A stretch of 11,297 nt of DNA from DATBWZ01 sp036514535. Lineage in GTDB: Bacteria; JAMCPX01; DATBWZ01. The notes beneath the pieces were generated by a model. That model was not told the DNA's origin, searched no databases, and saw only the letters and a list, made by a program, of their open reading frames with translations. Location of the stretch: assembly GCA_036514535.1 (NCBI GenBank), contig DATBWZ010000040.1:1-11297 (forward strand). Direction: 5' to 3'. Shown piece by piece: positions 7,737 through 11,297 of the stretch. Position 1 is the first letter of the stretch; each line of letters begins with the position of its first letter. Made by a program: the position numbers and the translations under genes.

Positions 7737-8213
7737 TTAATTTCCGCTCTTTTTGTCGCTTTTATTTTGCTTCAGCGCAATCATAAGGGTAGTTTTGCCT
7801 TCCTGGACCGCTTCGCCGCTCTGATTTATGACGGTCTTCTGGAATGTCACTATACCTCTGTTTCCCTTGCTTGTCAGCTTTTTTTCAATAATTTTATTTC
7901 TTAGGGTAATTGTATCTCCTATGAATATCGGAGCCTTAAAATTCCATTCCTTTATACCAAGGAACGCTATAATCGCAGTCGGCGGATGTCTTGTGCTGAA
8001 TCCGGAAGCAATACATAATCCGAGTAGTCCGTGGGCAATTCTTTTGCCAAAAGTTGTTTTTTTGGCAAACTCCTCATCCATATGGAGTTGATTGAAATCG
8101 CCGGAGAGCCCGGCGAAATTTACAATATCTGCTTCGGTTACTGTCCTTGACGAACTGATCCATTCGTCCCCTATATTCATGTCCTCATAGTAAAGAACCT
8201 CAGGGTTATTCAT
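7737..8213 (-). CDS. MaoC-like hot-dog fold (R)-enoyl-CoA hydratase
   Basis: This 158-residue single hot-dog protein has the usual length for a stand-alone MaoC-like hydratase. The hydratase-2 motif is at 38-44 (GDFNQLH) with catalytic D39 and H44, followed by MDEEFAKKTTFGKRIAHGLL, where HG at 61-62 belongs to the conserved IAHGxL segment. The family adds water to trans-2-enoyl-CoA to give (R)-3-hydroxyacyl-CoA. A Shine-Dalgarno AAGGGGG lies about five bases before the ATG (complement of 8218-8224), supporting this start. It is the first gene of a two-gene minus-strand operon with the SDR, suggesting paired hydration and redox steps on an acyl thioester. The C-terminal KQNKSDKKSGN tail is basic and probably disordered. 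The substrate is unknown. Confidence 0.9.
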   Translation of the reverse strand: MNNPEVLYYEDMNIGDEWISSSRTVTEADIVNFAGLSGDFNQLHMDEEFAKKTTFGKRIAHGLLGLCIASGFSTRHPPTAIIAFLGIKEWNFKAPIFIGDTITLRNKIIEKKLTSKGNRGIVTFQKTVINQSGEAVQEGKTTLMIALKQNKSDKKSGN

Positions 8214-8227
8214 TTACGCCCCCTTAT

Positions 8228-8255
8228 ATTTTATTTTTAATTTCCCATGTGTAAA
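8228..8255 (-). promoter_or_regulatory. Putative sigma-70 promoter for the MaoC-SDR operon
   Basis: On the minus strand TTTACA (8255-8250) and TAAAAT (8233-8228) are separated by 16 bases and lie just upstream of the Shine-Dalgarno of the MaoC-like gene, leaving a leader of about 10 bases. The region is very AT-rich, so a chance match is possible. Confidence 0.4.
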
Positions 8256-8277
8256 GAAATTCATTCATTTATTTTAC

Positions 8278-8306
8278 TTGAAAGAGAAAAATAATAAATA
8301 TATTAT
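8278..8306 (+). promoter_or_regulatory. Putative sigma-70 promoter for the DUF2155 lipoprotein gene
   Basis: TTGAAA (8278-8283) and TATTAT (8301-8306) are 17 bases apart. An overlapping TATAAT at 8304-8309 would give a 20-base spacer and is less likely with this -35. Transcription would begin about 10 bases upstream of GGAGG (8316-8320). The divergent promoter for the MaoC-SDR pair lies within 50 bases. Confidence 0.5.
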
Positions 8307-8326
8307 AATACAAATGGAGGAAAAAG

Positions 8327-8830
8327 ATGAAGAATCTAAAATTTTTGTTTGTTTTAACGGTAATCTCCGGGCTGTTTTTTGCAGCCGGGTGCAAGAAAAA
8401 GGATGAAAAAAAGTCTGCGGTCCCAAGCCCGCATCAGTCAGGTCAAATTCCCTCTGCTAAAGTAAAAGACGCGGAGATAATAGTCCCTCCTGAAGTTAAG
8501 AATTCCTGGAAGTTGGTAAAAATACAGATCGGAGACAAGCAGGCAAACACCTCAAAAGTTTATGATGTTGAGATAGGAAAGGTGTTAAAGATTCCAGGCT
8601 CCGATCTATCGGTTGAGGTCCTGAATTTTTTGCCTTCTTTTTCAATGGGTCAGGGAACGATCACCTCTTCTGCCAACGAAGCAAAAAATCCAGCGGTCCA
8701 GGTTGCAATAAGCGAGGGTAAGAATGAACCCGTAAAGATCTGGTTATTTTCCCAATATCCTGATATTCATCCTTTTGTCCATCCCAAATACGATATTTCA
8801 CTGGTTGGTTATGAACAGGTTAAAAAATAA
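8327..8830 (+). CDS. DUF2155-family lipoprotein
   Basis: This 167-residue protein has a lipoprotein signal peptide: a short basic start (MKNLK), a hydrophobic core (FLFVLTVISGLFF) and the lipobox FAAGC, with lipidated Cys22 followed by a lysine-rich linker (KKKDEKKS). The mature part (about 60-167) has the layout of DUF2155: W65 in KNSWKLVKIQIGDKQ, then IGKVLKIPGSDLSVEVLNFLPSF and a terminal HPFVHPKYDISLVGYE. The function of DUF2155 is unknown to me. The protein should be anchored by lipid to the inner or outer membrane facing the periplasm; Lys23-Lys24 after the Cys does not trigger the Asp+2 retention rule. GGAGG sits six bases before the ATG, fixing the start. It is the first gene of a plus-strand run. 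Confidence 0.8.
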   Translation: MKNLKFLFVLTVISGLFFAAGCKKKDEKKSAVPSPHQSGQIPSAKVKDAEIIVPPEVKNSWKLVKIQIGDKQANTSKVYDVEIGKVLKIPGSDLSVEVLNFLPSFSMGQGTITSSANEAKNPAVQVAISEGKNEPVKIWLFSQYPDIHPFVHPKYDISLVGYEQVKK

Positions 8831-8841
8831 TGTATATGGAA

Positions 8842-8869
8842 AAACATGAATCCGTACTGATTCATGTTT
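8842..8869 (+). repeat. 11-bp perfect inverted repeat (hairpin) between genes
   Basis: AAACATGAATC (8842-8852) and GATTCATGTTT (8859-8869) form a perfect 11-base-pair stem with a 6-base loop. It sits 12 bases after the lipoprotein stop and just before the next gene's Shine-Dalgarno. The stem is AT-rich and no U-run extends past the stem, so it is a poor intrinsic terminator. It could stabilise the lipoprotein mRNA end, attenuate transcription or be an operator. Confidence 0.5.
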
Positions 8870-8883
8870 AAAAGGCAGGAGAC

Positions 8884-9297
8884 ATGAAAAGGATTTTGGC
8901 TCTGAATATTCCCCCATATATAGAGCCATTGATTAATAAGATTAAAGAAGCATTAACCGCGGATATAATCTACGCTAATTCCGCCATTGCGGCGGCAAAA
9001 GAACTTAAGGAGAAAGAATTTTCCGCCGCGATTATCGCTTTTCATCCCCAGGAGAATCCGGAAACAAGTATGGGGATAAGCACGGGCCCTGAGATGTGGC
9101 GGAGAATTCTCAGGAACGCAGAGGAAAGGCTCAGGACTATACCCATTATCATAGCGGTAGAATCAAACTTTTTTACCACAACGATTGAAATGCAGATGAA
9201 AAGGTATAACATTCTTAATCCTTATATAATCCTTACAGGAAAGGAGTTTTCCGAAGAGAAATTAAACGGTGTGCTATCGCATTTAGGTTCAGGTTAA
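8884..9297 (+). CDS. Receiver-like (pseudo-receiver) alpha/beta protein
   Basis: I do not recognise a named family. The 137-residue soluble protein has the strand/helix rhythm of a CheY-like fold: strand KRILALNI, helix YIEPLINKIKEAL, strand DIIYA, helix, strand AAIIAF (48-53), strand TIPIIIAVE (85-93), then YIILTGKEFSEEKLNGVLSHL. The last segment mirrors the receiver ending xxTKPFxxEEL, keeping a Lys (K120) at the switch-lysine position. The acidic pocket after strand 1 is absent (NIPPY) and the phosphoacceptor position after strand 3 is Phe/His (F53-H54). A longer loop (55-70) follows. It probably cannot be phosphorylated in the ordinary way and may be a protein-interaction domain. The Shine-Dalgarno region is AAGGCAGGAG, close to the ATG. 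A different Rossmann-like fold remains possible. Confidence 0.7.
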   Translation: MKRILALNIPPYIEPLINKIKEALTADIIYANSAIAAAKELKEKEFSAAIIAFHPQENPETSMGISTGPEMWRRILRNAEERLRTIPIIIAVESNFFTTTIEMQMKRYNILNPYIILTGKEFSEEKLNGVLSHLGSG

Positions 9298-9303
9298 GGT
9301 GGT

Positions 9304-9753
9304 ATGGAAAAAGAACGGGTAAAATTGCATTTTTCTGCCGGGGGAATAATATACAGAAACAATAATGGGCTGCTTGAGGTTGCGTTAATTTCAAGGAAAA
9401 GCAAAAAAGGCAGGATTCTCTGGGGAATACCGAAGGGGATGATTGAGAAGGGAGAGTCGGTGGAGGAAACCGCACTAAGGGAAGTCAGGGAGGAGACGGG
9501 TCTCTCCGGAGAATTGAAAGGAAAACTTGGGGAGATAGATTACTGGTTCTACTCAAAGGATGATGGCGGCAGAGTTCATAAAAAGGTATATTTTTCCCTA
9601 ATTGAGTATAAAAGCGGCAGTACAGACGATCATGATGAAGAGGTTGATGAGGCAAGGTGGGTTCCGTTGCATGAAGCAATTGAGATCCTAAGTTATGACT
9701 CGGAAAAGGCAATTATTAAGAATGCGATTGAGGCATTGAAAAATAAGATTTAG
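9304..9753 (+). CDS. Nudix hydrolase (Ap4A hydrolase/MutT-like)
   Basis: This 149-residue single-domain protein has a complete Nudix box at residues 45-67 (G45, E51, R59, E60, E63, E64, G66), matching GX5EX7REUXEEXGU. The metal-binding glutamates are all present, so hydrolysis of a nucleoside diphosphate linked to another moiety is expected. The preceding WGIPKGMIEKGES resembles the WGLPKGHxExGE context of bacterial diadenosine-tetraphosphate hydrolases, making Ap4A or a similar dinucleoside polyphosphate the likeliest substrate, but substrate cannot be read from the box alone. A Shine-Dalgarno AAGGTGG (9296-9302) overlaps the stop of the preceding gene, leaving a 6-base gap, so the two are cotranslated from one message. 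Confidence 0.9.
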   Translation: MEKERVKLHFSAGGIIYRNNNGLLEVALISRKSKKGRILWGIPKGMIEKGESVEETALREVREETGLSGELKGKLGEIDYWFYSKDDGGRVHKKVYFSLIEYKSGSTDDHDEEVDEARWVPLHEAIEILSYDSEKAIIKNAIEALKNKI

Positions 9754-9821
9754 GCTTTAGACAATTACATTGTTGCAGATTGAATGGGAAGGGATTGTAA
9801 TTAAAATAAAACAGGAGGTAG

Positions 9822-10211
9822 ATGATGATTAAAAAGGTTAACCATATTGGTATTGCTGTTAAGGATGTGGATCAGGCGGTTAAATTTTTTCAGGAAAAGC
9901 TCGGGGGTGAACTTGTCACCAGAGTGGAACTTCCTTTCATGCAGCAGATCTCTGCCATTGTTAAGATAGGAGATGCTCAGTTTGAATTGATGCAGGGAAC
10001 TGCCCCGGATAGTGTTGTCTCAAAATTTATTGATAAGAAAGGCGAAGGGATACACCATCTGTCCCTGTGTGTTGATGATATTGATTCCGCCTGCGATGAT
10101 TTTGAAAAGAAGGGCATGCAGATAATAAGCAGGCTGCCTGCGATGAAAATGGCTTTTATGCACCCAAAAAGTCTGTACGGAGTATTAGTTGAGCTTGCGC
10201 AGGTTGAATAA
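9822..10211 (+). CDS. mce: Methylmalonyl-CoA epimerase-like VOC protein
   Basis: This 129-residue vicinal-oxygen-chelate protein has the characteristic sequence of methylmalonyl-CoA epimerases: HIGIAVKDVDQAVKFF at the N-terminus, the middle KFIDKKGEGIHHLSLCVDDID (H78/H79) and the C-terminal FMHPKSLYGVLVELAQ. Likely metal ligands are H8, one of H78/H79 and E124, with E55 (QFELM) at the remaining position. The enzyme interconverts (2R)- and (2S)-methylmalonyl-CoA in propionate/succinate metabolism. No mutase or carboxylase gene is nearby. AGGAGG at 9813-9818 is only three bases before the first ATG (9822) but six before the second (9825), so translation probably begins at the second Met. A related VOC lyase is less likely given the conserved signature. 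Confidence 0.9.
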   Translation: MMIKKVNHIGIAVKDVDQAVKFFQEKLGGELVTRVELPFMQQISAIVKIGDAQFELMQGTAPDSVVSKFIDKKGEGIHHLSLCVDDIDSACDDFEKKGMQIISRLPAMKMAFMHPKSLYGVLVELAQVE

Positions 10212-10260
10212 ATTTTAATAATGCACTGACAGTTAAGGGCACCTGAGAATAAATGGAGTG

Positions 10261-10269
10261 TGTTATAAT
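10261..10269 (+). promoter_or_regulatory. Extended -10 promoter of the tRNA-Arg gene
   Basis: TGTTATAAT is a perfect extended -10 element (TGn followed by TATAAT at 10264-10269), 11 bases before the tRNA 5' end. No good -35 lies 16-18 bases upstream, consistent with use of the extended -10. Confidence 0.6.
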
Positions 10270-10280
10270 AAATTCCTCAT

Positions 10281-10353
10281 GCGCCCGTAGCTCAGCGGAT
10301 AGAGCGCCGGACTACGAATCCGAAGGCCAGGGGTTCAAATCCCCTCGGGCGCT
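10281..10353 (+). tRNA. tRNA-Arg (ACG)
   Basis: A 73-base cloverleaf fits: acceptor GCGCCCG (10281-10287) with CGGGCGC (10346-10352), D-arm GCTC/GAGC with an 8-base loop, anticodon loop CTACGAA with anticodon ACG (10314-10316), 5-base variable loop, and T-arm AGGGG-TTCAAAT-CCCCT. ACG is read as ICG after TadA deamination and decodes CGN arginine codons. The first anticodon-stem pair is a C-A mismatch (10307/10323) and the discriminator base is T (10353), both unusual. No CCA is encoded, so it must be added after transcription. Confidence 0.95.
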
Positions 10354-10379
10354 GATTGAATGTTAAGGATTTTAGACTG

Positions 10380-10482
10380 CTCGGCCGCAGGTAGCCCTCC
10401 CAGGGAAGCATATCTTTGAAGTTTCGTGACCTTTCGCAGAAGTATGTCCTTGGCAGTGTCGGTTCAAATCCTGCCGGGCGCG
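10380..10482 (+). other. Possible tRNA-derived remnant / structured GC-rich region
   Basis: This stretch is clearly richer in G and C than its flanks and encodes no protein. Its last 25 bases have the geometry of a tRNA 3' end: GTCGG (10458-10462), TTCAAAT (10463-10469), CCTGC (10470-10474), CGGGCGC (10475-10481) and a following G. The acceptor strand and T-loop are identical to those of the upstream tRNA-Arg, while the T-stem has one mismatch. No convincing 5' acceptor, D-arm or anticodon arm precedes it; GTAGCCCTCCCAGGGAAGC (10391-10409) is only loosely D-arm-like. It may be a decayed tRNA, an att-like duplication of the tRNA end, or an unrelated small RNA. Confidence 0.4.
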
Positions 10483-10522
10483 CGTTTTGATTGTTAATAA
10501 TTGATGAGTTTAAAAATTTGTC

Positions 10523-10550
10523 TTGACAATTAGGGATTTAGTATTATATT
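10523..10550 (+). promoter_or_regulatory. Sigma-70 promoter of the DUF3015 gene
   Basis: A perfect -35 box TTGACA (10523-10528) and TATATT (10545-10550) are separated by 16 bases. Transcription would begin near 10557, leaving a leader of about 30 bases that contains the strong Shine-Dalgarno AGGAGG at 10575-10580. Confidence 0.7.
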
Positions 10551-10586
10551 AAGGCTAATTCCAAATTTTGTAAAAGGAGGGAATGT

Positions 10587-11078
10587 ATGAAAAAATTTAT
10601 TTTACTTGCAACAGCAGTAGCAATATTTTCAATGGTAGGTGGCTTAGCTTTTGCCGAGTCAAAGGACGCAATGAGCACAAAAGAAGGATATGGATCAGCA
10701 GGTTGTGGTTTAGGTTCTTTCGTATTTGGAAATACGCCGGGAATTGTTCAGATCTTTGCTGCAACAACAAATGGGACTTTTGGAAGCCAGACATTCGGTA
10801 TAACAACCGGGACATCAAATTGTGAAAAACAGGCAAAGTTTGCAAGCAACGAAAGATTAAATGAATTTGTTAAGGCAAACATGGATAATCTGGCAAAGAA
10901 TATTGCTCTCGGGAATGGTGAAACTCTTGATACCCTGGCTGAGTTGATCGGTATTTCTGATGAGAACAAAAAAATTGTCTATGAAAAATTACAGTCCAAT
11001 TTTTCAAATATATTTACATCGGAGAAGGTTGAAATTGCAGATGTGATTGATAATATAATTGCGATTATTAACGGGTAA
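10587..11078 (+). CDS. DUF3015-family secreted protein
   Basis: This 163-residue protein has a classical Sec signal peptide (MKKFILLATAVAIFSMVGGLAFA), with likely signal-peptidase I cleavage after Ala23. The mature part carries the DUF3015 signature: GYGSAGCGLGSFVFG, IVQIFAATTNGTFGSQTFGITTGTSNC and a charged helical C-terminus. Two cysteines, C40 and C79, could form a disulphide in the periplasm. The role of DUF3015 is unknown to me. AGGAGG ends six bases before this ATG; the overlapping ATG at 10583 is out of frame and too close to the Shine-Dalgarno. The gene has its own promoter and a strong terminator, so it is probably expressed as a short, abundant message. Confidence 0.87.
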   Translation: MKKFILLATAVAIFSMVGGLAFAESKDAMSTKEGYGSAGCGLGSFVFGNTPGIVQIFAATTNGTFGSQTFGITTGTSNCEKQAKFASNERLNEFVKANMDNLAKNIALGNGETLDTLAELIGISDENKKIVYEKLQSNFSNIFTSEKVEIADVIDNIIAIING

Positions 11079-11097
11079 ATATTCACGATTTAATTTA

Positions 11098-11297
11098 ATT
11101 AAAAAGGGGTATGGAGGTTTAAACTCTGTACCCCTTTTTATTTTAATTGTTTTTATCATCTTCCCGTATTTTTTAAGGGCTCAAACTTCAGATTTAAATG
11201 AATTGTTACAAAAAGCAGAAGAATTGAAACTTTATGATGAGAGATACTGGCATGTTCTTCTGCACTATAAACCAAGTGGTTTCGGTTTTAAGAGTTT
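11098..11297 (+). CDS. Exported protein, 5' part; start uncertain (DUF4105-like?)
   Basis: One frame stays open to the window end and looks like a real exported protein. Hydrophobic residues PLFILIVFIIFPYFLRAQ suggest a signal peptide cleaved near RAQ, followed by TSDLNELLQKAEELKLYDE and RYWHVLLHYKPSGFGFKS. That mature start resembles, from memory, the N-terminus of DUF4105-type proteins; this is a weak call. No ATG, GTG or TTG exists in frame before the mature part. The listed start is an ATT that would give an IKKGYGG basic n-region; a later ATT at 11140 is another option. ATG 11111 would enter this frame only if one base were inserted in the TTTAAA run. The apparent signal-peptide codons overlap the DUF3015 terminator. 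The boundaries are tentative. Confidence 0.45.
   Translation, partial: MKKGYGGLNSVPLFILIVFIIFPYFLRAQTSDLNELLQKAEELKLYDERYWHVLLHYKPSGFGFKS
11101..11139 (+). terminator. Intrinsic terminator after the DUF3015 gene
   Basis: AAAAAGGGGTA (11101-11111) pairs perfectly with TACCCCTTTTT (11129-11139). Five more inner pairs (TGGAG with CTCTG, two of them G-U) leave a 7-base loop (11117-11123). The 3' side ends in a T-run continuing as ATTTT. It lies 22 bases after the DUF3015 stop. Because the A/T tails also pair it could work in both directions. Confidence 0.85.

Noticed and set aside
9763..9802. AATTACA...TGTAATT inverted repeat and a TTGCAG/TGTAAT promoter-like pair before the epimerase gene
   Set aside because: Seven-base arms 26 bases apart in AT-rich DNA, and a -35 with only three consensus matches, are within chance expectation.
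10370..10485. SRP RNA, tmRNA or selenocysteine tRNA in the GC-rich stretch
   Set aside because: No GGAAGGNAGCA-type SRP domain IV loop, no tmRNA tag frame and no TCA anticodon in a suitable loop were found.
10583..10825. Overlapping 80-codon ORF starting four bases before the DUF3015 start
   Set aside because: It is out of frame with a clear signal peptide and DUF3015 signature, its ATG is only two bases from the AGGAGG, and its product is Cys/Trp/Arg-rich with no recognisable domain.
11118..11124. TTTAAAC, a classic -1 frameshift heptamer
   Set aside because: The frame in which it would slip (TTA AAC) is not the frame of the nearby ATG, and it lies in a terminator loop; chance occurrence is more likely than programmed frameshifting.

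Overview
The window reads as a low-to-moderate GC, gene-dense chromosomal segment from a Gram-negative-type bacterium. A lipoprotein with a clear lipobox, Sec-type signal peptides, an NtrC-class sigma-54 activator and a methylmalonyl-CoA epimerase fit a Nitrospirota, Desulfobacterota or Schekmanbacteria-like lineage, but the sequence alone does not fix the taxon. No insertion sequence, CRISPR array, phage gene or plasmid gene was seen.

Positions 1-5549 hold a tightly packed plus-strand operon: the 3' part of a MoxR/Mg-chelatase-like AAA+ ATPase, a von Willebrand A (VWA) protein overlapping it by 4 bases, a soluble double-GAF histidine kinase, and an NtrC-family response regulator with an intact GAFTGA loop. 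The 139-base gap after the regulator carries a near-perfect -24/-12 sigma-54 promoter (GG-N10-GC) pointing at the next gene, a receiver-GGDEF protein (5689-6585). Together these look like one signalling module: a metal-dependent AAA/VWA chaperone pair, a two-component system and a sigma-54-controlled c-di-GMP output protein.

Positions 6597-8213 are a minus-strand pair, a MaoC-like hot-dog hydratase followed with no gap by an extended short-chain dehydrogenase/reductase, probably for an acyl-CoA or acyl-thioester substrate. The pair converges on the GGDEF gene. Diverging from it is a plus-strand run: DUF2155 lipoprotein, a receiver-like protein without a phosphoacceptor Asp, a Nudix hydrolase and a methylmalonyl-CoA epimerase-like VOC protein.

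Positions 10260-10500 hold a tRNA-Arg(ACG) with an extended -10 promoter, followed by a GC-richer stretch ending in a diverged second copy of a tRNA T-arm and acceptor 3' strand. The window closes with a secreted DUF3015 protein with its own sigma-70 promoter and a strong intrinsic terminator. That terminator overlaps the apparent signal-peptide region of a truncated exported protein with no standard start codon.

The most interesting points are the AAA/VWA/two-component/sigma-54/GGDEF arrangement, the seven-residue insertion between the I-site and the GGDEF motif, the pseudo-receiver, and the tRNA-like remnant.
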